Made by a program: the position numbers and the translations under genes. This document shows positions 50,512 through 59,351 of a stretch of 64,000 bases of DNA, piece after piece (position 1 is the stretch's first letter; each line of letters begins with the position of its first letter). The notes beneath the pieces were generated by a model. The model had not been told where the DNA came from. It saw nothing but the letters and a program-made list of their open reading frames with translations, and did no database searches. The stretch comes from Povalibacter uvarum (lineage in GTDB: Bacteria > Pseudomonadota > Gammaproteobacteria > Steroidobacterales > Steroidobacteraceae). The stretch lies in the NCBI RefSeq assembly GCF_014202975.1, contig NZ_JACHHZ010000002.1:186001-250000 (forward strand), written 5' to 3'.

Positions 50512-51771
50512 TCACTGAATCACACCTTTCGCCCGCAGCGACGCCATCTCCTCATCCGATACATCCAGCCGCTCCCTCAGTACCGACTGCGTGTGTTGTC
50601 CCAGCGTCGGCGGAGCTGAGTGATACCGCGGCGGCGTGACCGACATCTTGATCGGGCTCGCGACCTGCGGCACCGAGCCCGACAGCGGATGCGGCAGATC
50701 GATGCGCATGTTGCGGCTTCGAACCTGCGGATGATCGAAAACCTGCGCGAGGTTGTTGATCGGACCTACCGGCACGCCCAGCGGCTCCAGCAGCGAAACC
50801 CATTCGTTCACGGTCCGCTGCAACAGTACTTTTTCGAGCAGGGGCACCAGCACTTCTCGATTGCGCACGCGATCGGCGTTCTTGCGGAAGCGATCGTCCT
50901 GCGCAAACGCGCATCCGGCGACCTCGCAGAACTTGGCGAACTGGCTGTCGTTGCCCACCGCGAGCACCAATTCGCCATCGGCTGCCTTGAATACCTGATA
51001 TGGAACGATGTTCGCGTGCGCATTGCCCTGACGACGCGGCACCTTCCCCGCGATCAGATAGTTCATGTTCATGTTCGCGATGGTCGACACCTGCACGTCG
51101 AGCAGAGCCATGTCGATGTACTGCCCTTCACCTGTCTGCTCGCGATGAGCCAATGCGGCGAGCACCGCGATCGTGGAATACAGGCCGGTGGTGATGTCCG
51201 CGACCGCGACACCGACCTTCTGGGGACCGCCGCCCGGCAGATCATCACGCTCGCCCGTGATGCTCATCAGTCCGCCGATGCCCTGGATGATGAAATCGTA
51301 GCCAGCGACCTGGCGCATCGGGCCGGTCTGGCCGAATCCCGTGATCGAGCAGTAGATGAGCCCGGGATTGATCGCTTTCAGGTCTTCATAGGAAAGGCCG
51401 TACCGGGCGAGATCGCCGGCCTTGTAGTTCTCGAGGAGCACGTCGGACTGCGCCGCGAGCTGACGCAACAGCGCCTGCCCCTCGGGGCGTGAGATATCGA
51501 GCGCAACCGATTTCTTGCCGCGATTGGCCGCGAGGAAATAGGCCGCTTCGTGCGTATCCGCACCCGCTGAATCTTTCAGATAAGGAGGCCCCCAGCCGCG
51601 CGTATCGTCGCCGCTGCCGGGGCGCTCGATCTTGATGACATCCGCACCGAGGTCCGCAAAGATCTGGCCGGCCCAGGGCCCGGCCAGCACGCGGCTCATG
51701 TCCAGAACGCGAATATGTGAAAGCGCGCCACGGCGCGTGGCGGGGACGGGGGTCGTATTTTCCGAAGTCAT
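50512..51771 (-). CDS. Family III (CaiB/BaiF) CoA-transferase
   Basis: CoA-transferase of 419 residues. Conserved are VLDMSRVLAGPWAGQIFADL, GADVIKIERPGSGDDTRGWG, the catalytic Asp159 in VAGYDFIIQG, and GGLMSITGE. The closest functional fit I can name is succinyl-CoA:glutarate/dicarboxylate CoA-transferase, which would feed glutaryl-CoA dehydrogenase (10.9-12.1 kb). Substrate assignment within this family from sequence alone is unsafe. The ATG at 51771 is the family start; the longer frame adds a non-homologous tail. Confidence 0.88.
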   Translation of the reverse strand: MTSENTTPVPATRRGALSHIRVLDMSRVLAGPWAGQIFADLGADVIKIERPGSGDDTRGWGPPYLKDSAGADTHEAAYFLAANRGKKSVALDISRPEGQALLRQLAAQSDVLLENYKAGDLARYGLSYEDLKAINPGLIYCSITGFGQTGPMRQVAGYDFIIQGIGGLMSITGERDDLPGGGPQKVGVAVADITTGLYSTIAVLAALAHREQTGEGQYIDMALLDVQVSTIANMNMNYLIAGKVPRRQGNAHANIVPYQVFKAADGELVLAVGNDSQFAKFCEVAGCAFAQDDRFRKNADRVRNREVLVPLLEKVLLQRTVNEWVSLLEPLGVPVGPINNLAQVFDHPQVRSRNMRIDLPHPLSGSVPQVASPIKMSVTPPRYHSAPPTLGQHTQSVLRERLDVSDEEMASLRAKGVIQ

Positions 51772-51864
51772 ACGCCGCAGTGTAATAAGCGCACGGAACG
51801 AATTCACGGCCGGATGTTCTGAAAGTCTCGGCAGCAAAGAAGGCCAGAAAAAAGGAGAGGTCCC

Positions 51865-52305
51865 ATGCACCCGTCTGTCGCGATGGCTGACATGCCCAGG
51901 GTTACGATCCGCGCTGCTGCACTACTGATGATTTCGACCGCCGGCTACGCAGCGGAATCGCCCACCCCTCAGCCAATCGCGGTATCGACCCAGCGCACGC
52001 TCGACCTGCGGGCTCCCGACATCACCAGGATCTTCTCGCGGGAAGAAATCGATCGGGTGCTGCGCGCGACGCGCGATCCGGACACGATCGAGGAAGTCGA
52101 AGTCGCCCGCGAGCGAGCCAAGGACTTGCCGTCGGCCACACCCAATATCCCGGCCGGCATCATCGCGCCCTTCTGGGCACTCGCGAACCCAACGCAGGCC
52201 TGGCGTATTTTTCTGCCCCTGCCGCCCGACCAGGCCCGCGGGCTCGACGCGATGAAGGCGGACGCGACCGATTCGTATCGCCCGCCGGTCCTGCCGCCGC
52301 AGTAA
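51865..52305 (+). CDS. Exported protein of unknown function
   Basis: A 146-residue protein with a signal peptide (ITIRAAALLMISTAGYAA-like, residues about 13-32). The mature part is charged then Pro/Ala-rich (RAPDITRIFSREEIDRVLRA, SATPNIPAGIIAPFWALANP, RPPVLPPQ). No family is recognised. GGAGAGG precedes the ATG by about 6 nt. It is convergent with the porin gene; gap 12 bp. Confidence 0.65.
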   Translation: MHPSVAMADMPRVTIRAAALLMISTAGYAAESPTPQPIAVSTQRTLDLRAPDITRIFSREEIDRVLRATRDPDTIEEVEVARERAKDLPSATPNIPAGIIAPFWALANPTQAWRIFLPLPPDQARGLDAMKADATDSYRPPVLPPQ

Positions 52306-52317
52306 GTTCCTTCGCGA

Positions 52318-53412
52318 TCAGAAGAACGCGTTCATCTGCAGGAACGCGAGCTTGCGGTTCTGCAGATCGTTCTGGGGAATCCCGTCGTAGATGCGGACCC
52401 CGAGTCGCAACTGCAGGAACTGGATCGGCGTGTACTCCCACACCGCGCTGTAGCGATCCTGTTCGTCCTCGTCGACATCGTCGTCCGGCTCGAAGAATTC
52501 CGCAGTGATCTTCAGATTGTTGCCCTGGCTGATCAGCCAATTGGCTTCGAGCAGTCCGACCCATTGATTGCGCTCGCCCGCCGCGAAACCTTCGTCCTTC
52601 ACATAGTCCGCTTCGGCGAGCCACGCGATCGGTCCTGTACGCATTCCCGCGAAAAGCCCGGCGAGCTGCCGCTCGCCGACGTCGGCATCGTTGAAGTTGT
52701 AGCTCGCGCCCAATCGCCAGACCGATTGCACAAACTCGACTCGGGCGCTGAACTGCTTGCCCTCATCGTCTTCCGGCCCGGCCGCCGTTCCGTTGGTGGC
52801 CGCGAACTGGGCGCTCCAGTGCGCGGTTTCGAGGCCGACTTCGACGCCGCGATCGGGCGTGTCGAAGTTGATCCCCGGCACCTGGCGAATGAACGCCGAG
52901 TCGTCCTCGAGCCGCAATCCGTACGGCAGGTACATCTGGCCCGCCTTCACGTACCACTGGCGATTGGCGAACCAGTACCGTCCGTACGCTTCGAGATTGC
53001 TGCTGCCGCCGGGCGCGACGCGCTGATCCAGATAGATCGCCAGCCGATCGGGGATCGCCGTGAGCTCCAGATACAGCCGCGCCTCATCGACGTCGAACGC
53101 GGACTGCGAATCCTGATTGGGCGTATCGACGTAAGTGCCGCTCGCCCTCAAGTTCGCGCCAACGGCGACAAAGCGATTGAGATTGCCGGTCCACTCCTCG
53201 CCCACGCCCAGATCGATCGCACGCGCCGGCAGCGACGTGCGTGCCCACGTGTTGCCGAACGCATTGCGCATCCCACCGCCTGAAGGATTCACATGGCAGG
53301 CCGCGCACTTGAGACCCTGCTGAACCGCGAAGTACGGCTCGCCCAGCGCGAGACCGCTGACCAGCGGGCACAACAGGCACAGGAAGCAAAGCAGGGCGAC
53401 GCGTCCGTTCAT
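52318..53412 (-). CDS. Heme-binding outer-membrane porin-like protein
   Basis: Protein of 364 residues with a signal peptide (LLCFLCLLCPLVSGLALG). A single c-type heme motif CAACH at 36-40 lies right at the mature N-terminus. The remaining about 300 residues are alternating beta strands ending in aromatic Phe, as in an outer-membrane barrel (phosphate-selective porin-like). A heme at the periplasmic mouth of a barrel recalls porin-cytochrome electron conduits, though only one heme is present. The start overlaps the stop of the upstream cytochrome lipoprotein by one base, so they are coupled. Confidence 0.82.
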   Translation of the reverse strand: MNGRVALLCFLCLLCPLVSGLALGEPYFAVQQGLKCAACHVNPSGGGMRNAFGNTWARTSLPARAIDLGVGEEWTGNLNRFVAVGANLRASGTYVDTPNQDSQSAFDVDEARLYLELTAIPDRLAIYLDQRVAPGGSSNLEAYGRYWFANRQWYVKAGQMYLPYGLRLEDDSAFIRQVPGINFDTPDRGVEVGLETAHWSAQFAATNGTAAGPEDDEGKQFSARVEFVQSVWRLGASYNFNDADVGERQLAGLFAGMRTGPIAWLAEADYVKDEGFAAGERNQWVGLLEANWLISQGNNLKITAEFFEPDDDVDEDEQDRYSAVWEYTPIQFLQLRLGVRIYDGIPQNDLQNRKLAFLQMNAFF

Positions 53413-54257
53413 CACAGCGTTCCTCCGATCTCGAAGTGAGCGACGAAATCGCCGCCGGCGGTGCCGTCGCCATCGCCGTCGATGACCTGCCCTGCCAGAT
53501 CCATCGCGGGCACCGCGCCCGATCCGGCGATGACGAGGCGATAGCTGTCCGCGACCCACTGGTCCGGCATCTCGACAGCGATCACTGTCGGATCGAGAGA
53601 GCGGATTTCGATCCGTGCGCCGTCGACGACGACTTCGTTGCCCTCGTCGAAGCTGCCATCGCGGCCGCTGCGCATCAGCATCACGGTGTTTGCATCGACT
53701 CGCGACGTATCCAGTTCCATCGTCGCCTCGATGAGCAGCTCGTGCGGTGGCCTCGACACGATCGCGTTGTCGTCCGGAGAGATCGCCTGCAACGTCGCTG
53801 GCGAACCCTCACCTGCCGCGGCTGGTCGCTGTGCACCCTCGACGATCCACTGGCGAATCACTGCGATCGTCGCTTGGGGTAGCGGAGGCCCATTGAGCGG
53901 CATCCGGCCACCGATCGCCGCCGTGCCCTCGAGCTTCTGGATCAGGTAGCTCGCATCCGGATCACCCGGGCGAACGCGACGTAGCGCAGGCACTTCCACG
54001 CTCGGCGCATTGACGAGCATTGCGTAGGACGATGCGGCATCCAGGCGCAGACCGACCGGCGCCTGCGCACCCGCATGGCACTGAGTACAGATCGGAGTGA
54101 AAACGTTCTGCTGGATCGAATCGAATGTCGCCTCGAGCGGTGGCGGTCCCGCGTCGACGGGCCGCCCGTTCTCATCGAGTCCCTCGCCGTTGCCTGCGCA
54201 GCCGCCGAGCGCGAAAGAACATGCAACCGCGAGTGACGCCCATGCCCTGTCGTGCAT
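53412..54257 (-). CDS. Heme-motif lipoprotein with Ig-like domain
   Basis: Lipoprotein of 281 residues (lipobox LGGC, Cys20). A c-type heme motif CTQCH at 57-61 lies in a cytochrome-like domain (FDSIQQNVFTPICTQCHAGA ... GGRMPLNGPPLPQATIAVIR, with a Met that may be the sixth ligand). A beta-sandwich (about 165-281; Big_5/Ig-like, LLIEATMELDTSRVDANTV) follows. It is the first gene of a two-gene unit with the porin-like protein; its TGA overlaps that ATG. An electron or ligand relay at the outer membrane is inferred. Confidence 0.82.
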   Translation of the reverse strand: MHDRAWASLAVACSFALGGCAGNGEGLDENGRPVDAGPPPLEATFDSIQQNVFTPICTQCHAGAQAPVGLRLDAASSYAMLVNAPSVEVPALRRVRPGDPDASYLIQKLEGTAAIGGRMPLNGPPLPQATIAVIRQWIVEGAQRPAAAGEGSPATLQAISPDDNAIVSRPPHELLIEATMELDTSRVDANTVMLMRSGRDGSFDEGNEVVVDGARIEIRSLDPTVIAVEMPDQWVADSYRLVIAGSGAVPAMDLAGQVIDGDGDGTAGGDFVAHFEIGGTL

Positions 54258-54421
54258 CGCGCTCTCCTTGTGAATCGCATTCCCGAATCGGTGTCGCTAC
54301 GTTGAGTGGCGAACCGAGCGCGGCCGGTTCAAGCGGCGACTCTTTTTTTCCGTGAGCTTTTGCAACCTCTCGCGCGCGCAGGCACCATTGCTGCCATTCT
54401 TCCTACAAGACTCGCCTTCCC

Positions 54422-54889
54422 GTGCAATTCGACGATGACCTGGTCGCCTTCCTGACGGGAGGCATTTCGATCGCACTCGCTTCACGCAACGCGTCGCTGG
54501 TGCCTTCGATCACCCGTGCGAAGGGATGTCGCGTCCTGCGTGGATCAACGGCGAAGCTGCGACTCTTCGTCTCAGCCGCGCAGGCTGGCGATTTTCTCGA
54601 CGACATCCGCTCGACGAATACCGTGTCGGCCACGTTCACCCGGCCCGAGACCCATCGGACGCTGCAGTTCAAAGGCACTGATGCGCGCATCGACGTACTC
54701 GACTCAACGGATCGCGCGGCGCTTGCCGACGCAGTTGTCGCATTCGGATCAGTGATCTCACCGCTCGGATTTCCGCCGGACTTCATTCGCGCCTTCCTCG
54801 AAACCGACGGAGATGAAGTCGTCATCGAGTTCACGCCTACCGACGCGTTCCAGCAGACGCCGGGGCCGGCTGCGGGTGAGCGCCTGTGA
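54422..54889 (+). CDS. FMN-binding split-barrel protein
   Basis: A 155-residue protein of the pyridoxamine-phosphate-oxidase-like split-barrel fold (GISIALASRNASLVPSITRA, TARIDVLDSTDR). It starts with GTG. Its GTGA overlap with the next gene marks a two-gene operon in which both products carry the fold. Flavin or heme binding is likely, but no catalytic role can be assigned. It is divergent from the cytochrome lipoprotein gene (164-bp gap). Confidence 0.75.
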   Translation: MQFDDDLVAFLTGGISIALASRNASLVPSITRAKGCRVLRGSTAKLRLFVSAAQAGDFLDDIRSTNTVSATFTRPETHRTLQFKGTDARIDVLDSTDRAALADAVVAFGSVISPLGFPPDFIRAFLETDGDEVVIEFTPTDAFQQTPGPAAGERL

Positions 54890-56226
54890 CCGTTACGCTC
54901 GCCGCCATCCGCGATTGCCTCGACGGACAGATACCCGCAGTCATCGCGACCTGTGACCTGCAGGGCATCCCGAACGGCAGCTATGTCTCGCAGGTCCACT
55001 TCGTCGATGCCGATCACATCGCGTTGTCGTTCCAGTTCTTCAACAAGACGCGACAGAACATCCTCGCGAATCCCGTAGCGACGGTAATGGTCGTGCATCC
55101 GCTCACGGCCGCGCGCTATCGACTGCATGTGCGTTACCTGCGAACCGAGAAGGAAGGACCGCTCTTCGAGAACATGAAGGCGAAGCTGGCGGGCATCGCG
55201 TCGCACACAGGCATGAGCGGCGTGTTCAAGCTGCAGGGCGCGGATGTCTATCGCGTGACTGCAGTCACTGCCGTGCTCGGACAGACCGTGCTGCCGACAC
55301 CACCCCGCAAGAGTCTGCTCGCTGCGGTCCGTGTGTTCGCCGAAGCAACTCAGCGCTGGAATGAACTGAGCGACTTGCTCGACGGCGTGCTCGCCGAGAT
55401 CCAGGCGCAACTCGGCGTCGGGCACTCGATGATTCTCTGGCTCGACGAAAGCGGCGAGCGGCTCTATCTCGTCGCGAGTCGCGGCTACGCACAATCCGGC
55501 GTGGGCTCGGAAATTCAGCTCGGCCAGGGCGTGATCGGTGTTGCCGCAAGCGCCCGCACGTCGATTCGCGTAACGCACGCGACCTCGGAGTACACGTACA
55601 GCCGTGCAGCGCGCGACAGCATCCGTCAGAGCCAGCTTGCCGATCGTCTCGAAGCGGAGATCCCATTGCCGGGACTACCGGCGGCGGGAAGTCAGCTGGC
55701 CGTGCCGATCACGGCTCGCGGTCAGTTGCTCGGTGTGCTGTATCTCGAGCACCCTGCCGATTCACAGTTCGGCTATGACGAAGAGGATGCCGTCGTCACG
55801 ATGGCGCAACATCTCGGCCTCGCCGCATACATGCTCGGCCAGAGCGCAACCGCAAGCACCGAGCGTCCACGGGCGAAGCGCCGCGATCCGGTTCCCGAAG
55901 GCGCGGCTGTCGCGATCCGGCACTACGAAGCCGACGACACCATCTTCGTCGACGAGAATTACCTCATCAAAGGCGTCGCTGGCGCGATTCTCTGGAAGCT
56001 CCTGCGCGAGTACACCGAGCACTCGCGCCAGGAATTCACGAACCGCGAGTTGCGGATGGATCCGTCTCTGCCGCTGCCGGATCTCTCGAGCAATCTGGAG
56101 GCACGACTGATCCTGCTGCAGCGACGGCTCGCGGAGCGATGTCCGTGCCTGGGAATCGAGAAGACCGGCCGTGGTCGCTTTCGACTGATCGTCGCGCGGC
56201 CATTGAAACTGCTAGAGGCACGCTGA
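54886..56226 (+). CDS. Split-barrel / GAF / winged-helix-like protein
   Basis: Protein of 446 residues with three parts. A PNPOx-like flavin split barrel covers about 1-140 (IPAVIATCDLQGIPNGSYVS, LSFQFFNKTRQNILANPVAT). A GAF domain covers about 155-320 (LLDGVLAEIQAQLGVGHSMI, VPITARGQLLGVLYLEHPAD). A C-terminal domain of about 100 residues (VDENYLIKGVAGAILWKLLR ... CLGIEKTGRGRFRLIVARPL) looks like a winged helix. This reads as a redox- or ligand-sensing regulator. The start is GTG, overlapping the previous stop. A hemerythrin gene is convergent with it. Confidence 0.8.
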   Translation: MTVTLAAIRDCLDGQIPAVIATCDLQGIPNGSYVSQVHFVDADHIALSFQFFNKTRQNILANPVATVMVVHPLTAARYRLHVRYLRTEKEGPLFENMKAKLAGIASHTGMSGVFKLQGADVYRVTAVTAVLGQTVLPTPPRKSLLAAVRVFAEATQRWNELSDLLDGVLAEIQAQLGVGHSMILWLDESGERLYLVASRGYAQSGVGSEIQLGQGVIGVAASARTSIRVTHATSEYTYSRAARDSIRQSQLADRLEAEIPLPGLPAAGSQLAVPITARGQLLGVLYLEHPADSQFGYDEEDAVVTMAQHLGLAAYMLGQSATASTERPRAKRRDPVPEGAAVAIRHYEADDTIFVDENYLIKGVAGAILWKLLREYTEHSRQEFTNRELRMDPSLPLPDLSSNLEARLILLQRRLAERCPCLGIEKTGRGRFRLIVARPLKLLEAR

Positions 56227-56260
56227 GCGTTGCGAGAGCGACGAACATGATCGCAATCCT

Positions 56261-56968
56261 TCAGGCAAGCGCCCGTTCCAGTTTGTAGAAGTCGCGCTGC
56301 GTCAGTACTTCCCGCGCAAGGCCCATCACCCGCTCGAACACTTCCGCAGGCGCACCCGCCTTCATTCCACCGAGCATGTGCGCGCGCTCATCAGCGTTGA
56401 CGTGCGGAAGCATCCAGCGAAGACCCGCGAGCGATTGCTCTGGCGTCATCGATGCAACGATCCGATGCTCGATGTCGCGCATTTCCTCATCGCTGTAGTT
56501 GCGCGCCAGCGCCGCATGATTGTGAGTCTCCTCCACGGCCATGTGCTCGAAGTTCTCGGCGACGAACGTACTGAGATCGAGATAGATCTCGGCCGCCAGG
56601 ATCACGCGCTTGGCACCGTTTGCCGCTTCGAACTGCGCGATCTGCTGCTGCAGCGTGCGAATCGCAACGATGTGGCCGACGTGATCCGCGGCAGTCTCGT
56701 CCGCGCCACCCGAAACGACCGCATCGATCGCCGGATGCACATACTCGTTCTCGTGCACGAGATGCCCTTCGCACATGGCGAGCAGGCCGCGCACCTGTTC
56801 GATGGCCTGGTTGCGTTCGCATTCGTCGTTCACGTCCATCCGTCCGACGCGCAACAGCGTGTCCGTCATGAACCCGCGCAGGCCCTTGTGGATCGCACGA
56901 TAGATGTTGTAGCGGGAAGCCGTTTCGTCGCGCCACGCAGCAGCGCCGAGGTTGATGACAGCAGCCAT
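56261..56968 (-). CDS. Hemerythrin-domain protein
   Basis: A 235-residue four-helix protein with histidines and acidic residues spaced as in hemerythrin-like domains (YRAIHKGLRGFMTDTL, EGHLVHENEYVHPAIDAV, ADHVGHIVAIRTLQQQ, FEHMAVEETHNHAALA). The non-heme di-iron site could bind oxygen or nitric oxide. A site resembling the FNR/DNR box lies 42 bp before the start, fitting control by low oxygen or NO. Confidence 0.85.
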   Translation of the reverse strand: MAAVINLGAAAWRDETASRYNIYRAIHKGLRGFMTDTLLRVGRMDVNDECERNQAIEQVRGLLAMCEGHLVHENEYVHPAIDAVVSGGADETAADHVGHIVAIRTLQQQIAQFEAANGAKRVILAAEIYLDLSTFVAENFEHMAVEETHNHAALARNYSDEEMRDIEHRIVASMTPEQSLAGLRWMLPHVNADERAHMLGGMKAGAPAEVFERVMGLAREVLTQRDFYKLERALA

Positions 56969-57010
56969 GATTCGAATACTCCGTCAGAGATGATCGCCGC
57001 GACGCGGCCC

Positions 57011-57024
57011 TTGATATGGATCGT
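57011..57024. promoter_or_regulatory. FNR/DNR-like box before the hemerythrin gene
   Basis: TTGATATGGATCGT matches TTGAT-N4-ATCAA at 8 of 10 positions and is centred about 49 bp before the hemerythrin start. Confidence 0.4.
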
Positions 57025-57127
57025 AGGCAGTCCCGCGCATCGGCATTACTAAAAGCGCCCTAAGGGAATACTAAGAAAATGCTAAGACGCCGGCCGGCGG
57101 GGTGGCGGCGTATGCGAGAATGCATCC

Positions 57128-57946
57128 ATGAATGCATCGACCCGCGCACTCGACTCCGTTCCTTCCCGGATCCTTGCCCTTCAGGGCGGGTGCAATTTCC
57201 GCGATATCGGCGGCTACCACGGGGCCGAAGGCCGCGAGGTTCGCTGGGGCCGCGTCTACCGAACCGGCGTCCTGAGCTACTTCACCGAAATGGATCGCGA
57301 TGTGCTGAAGCCGCTCGGCGTCCGTGCGATCTGCGATCTGCGTCGCGTCGAAGAGCGCGAGCGGGAACCCACGCGCTGGCCGGATGAAGCCGTTCACTTG
57401 ATGCATTGGGAAGACGGCGACGCCCCGATGATCCGCACCTTCGCGGCAAACCGTCCCAAGACACCTGCCGGCATGCACGATTCCATGCTGGATCTCTATC
57501 ACGCGCTGCCCGCATGGATGGCGCCGCGCATCCGGGGCTTCCTCGAATGCATCGCCTCAGGAAAGTCACCCGTCGTCGTTCATTGCGCGGCCGGCAAGGA
57601 CCGCACGGGTGTCGCCGTTGCAGTGTTGTTGCACGCGCTGGGCGTCTCGCGCGACGTGATCATGCAGGACTACCTGCTCACGAACGACGCCGGCGATTTC
57701 GAACAGTTCATCACGTCCCAGCACGACAGCCAGCTCGGACTCGCCGTGAATCATCAGCCGCTGCTGGCAATGCCGGAGGAGATCCGCCGCATCCTGTTCG
57801 CAGCTCACGCCGACTATCTCGATGCTGCGTTCGAGCGGATCGATCGCGACTACGGTGGCATCGATGGCTACCTTAGTACCTCGGTACAGATCCACGACGA
57901 CGCGCTGGCGCGGATTCGAGAGCACTTGCTCACAGAATCCGCATGA
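57128..57946 (+). CDS. Tyrosine-protein phosphatase (Y_phosphatase3 family)
   Basis: Protein of 272 residues with the N-terminal NFRDIGGY motif and the Cx5R catalytic loop VHCAAGKDRTG (Cys153, Arg159). This family includes protein-tyrosine and lipid phosphatases of MptpB type. No signal peptide is visible, so it acts in the cytoplasm. It is monocistronic between the divergent hemerythrin and a GGDEF gene. Confidence 0.92.
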   Translation: MNASTRALDSVPSRILALQGGCNFRDIGGYHGAEGREVRWGRVYRTGVLSYFTEMDRDVLKPLGVRAICDLRRVEEREREPTRWPDEAVHLMHWEDGDAPMIRTFAANRPKTPAGMHDSMLDLYHALPAWMAPRIRGFLECIASGKSPVVVHCAAGKDRTGVAVAVLLHALGVSRDVIMQDYLLTNDAGDFEQFITSQHDSQLGLAVNHQPLLAMPEEIRRILFAAHADYLDAAFERIDRDYGGIDGYLSTSVQIHDDALARIREHLLTESA

Positions 57947-58046
57947 ATACCCCCTAAGTGCCCCGCCGTAGCCTTGCCGGCCGTGCATACAACACCGCAC
58001 AATCCTCACCGACACTCCTGGCGCGACTGGACCGGATAAGGCATCC

Positions 58047-59228
58047 ATGCCGGCGGATGACCCACAGAACGAAGAATCGCTCGTCTCGCGAGTCCTGAGA
58101 CAGGGCTACGGACGTTTGCGCTTTCCGGAACCGCTGGAAAGCGAGTTCCGCGCCGACCACCGCCTGAACACGTGGCGCTGGGTGCGCATGAGCGTCTACG
58201 TGGTGATCGGCACCAGCATCGGTTTTGCGATCATGGATCACTGGGTCATTCACTCCCAGAATTCCATTCCCGATTTCGTCCGCTTCGGCCTGCAGTTTCC
58301 GGTGCTGGCGATCGTCCTGATGGCGACGTTCAAACCGTTCTATCTGCGGTGGTTCGAACAGGCCATGCAGATCGGCGGTCCGCTCTTCGGCATTGGCAGC
58401 GTGCTGCTCGCGAGCTACGCGCAGCCGGAGCACACGGCACTCGTGGGTGCCCGGATACTGCTCGTCGCATTCTTCTACTACTTCATGTCGGGTCTGCGCG
58501 TAGCGCAGGCCCTCCGCTGCAACATCATCGTTCTGCTCGCCTTGATGACAGCCGGCGCCACCGGGCTGATGCGGTCGGAAGCGTGCATCTACTTGTCGTT
58601 CGCACTGGTCTGCGCCGCGATCATCGGCATGGCAGGCGCTTATGCGCTCGAGTACGCGAACCGGACCTCCTTCCTCGAGCGCAAGCTGCTCGTCGAAATC
58701 GCCGAGCTCGATGGACTCACGCGCCTGCTCAATCGACAGACATTCGAATCGCGCGTGCGCGACACCTGGCGGCGGGCGGTCGCAGAGCAGCGTGCGGTCA
58801 CGGTATTCATGATCGACGTCGATCACTTCAAGCTCTACAACGATCACTACGGCCATCAGGCTGGTGACGACTGTCTGCGTCGTGTTGCAACCGCAGTGCG
58901 CACCGCCGTCGGCACCCGGGCGGGCGACTTCGTCGCGCGTTACGGCGGCGAAGAAATCATTGCCGTAGTGTTCGATCGAACGAACGCCGAAGCGGATGAG
59001 ATCGCACGGCGCATCGTCGGTGACGTCGGCGCGCTGGCCATTCCTCACGCAAAGTCGATCGAGTGCACACGCGTCAGCGTCAGCGTCGGTGCTGCCACTC
59101 AGGTTCCGACGGTGGCCTCTTCCTACGACGGGATCGTGCGGCTCGCCGACGGAGCGCTCTATACCGCCAAACGGCAGGGGCGTGATCGCAGCATCGTAGT
59201 AGAAGCCAGAACCGTGGCCGTCGCCTGA
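58047..59228 (+). CDS. Membrane diguanylate cyclase (GGDEF)
   Basis: Protein of 393 residues: a cytoplasmic N-terminus of about 45 residues, six predicted helices (about 48-210) and a C-terminal GGDEF domain. The active-site motif is GGEEI (300-304), with the product-inhibition site RAGD five residues before it, so an active, feedback-controlled cyclase is expected. It has no EAL domain. It complements the likely phosphodiesterase at 41.9-44.4 kb. Confidence 0.93.
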   Translation: MPADDPQNEESLVSRVLRQGYGRLRFPEPLESEFRADHRLNTWRWVRMSVYVVIGTSIGFAIMDHWVIHSQNSIPDFVRFGLQFPVLAIVLMATFKPFYLRWFEQAMQIGGPLFGIGSVLLASYAQPEHTALVGARILLVAFFYYFMSGLRVAQALRCNIIVLLALMTAGATGLMRSEACIYLSFALVCAAIIGMAGAYALEYANRTSFLERKLLVEIAELDGLTRLLNRQTFESRVRDTWRRAVAEQRAVTVFMIDVDHFKLYNDHYGHQAGDDCLRRVATAVRTAVGTRAGDFVARYGGEEIIAVVFDRTNAEADEIARRIVGDVGALAIPHAKSIECTRVSVSVGAATQVPTVASSYDGIVRLADGALYTAKRQGRDRSIVVEARTVAVA

Positions 59229-59246
59229 TCTGGCTTCCGACTGTGG

Positions 59247-59264
59247 GTCCGGCTTCAGCCGGAC
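59247..59264. terminator. Hairpin after the GGDEF gene
   Basis: GTCCGGC, loop TTCA, GCCGGAC: a perfect 7-bp stem 18 bp after the stop, between convergent genes. No strong T tract. Confidence 0.5.
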
Positions 59265-59351
59265 GTTATCGCCGGACGGCGATGCTTCGCATGACGTTCG
59301 ACCAAAGTCGAATCCACAAGCAGAACCGCGCCGCCTGACTCGATCGGACTT

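Noticed and set aside
54403-55578. 391-residue minus-strand frame over the split-barrel genes
   Set aside because: Antisense to two genes with coupled starts and domain matches.
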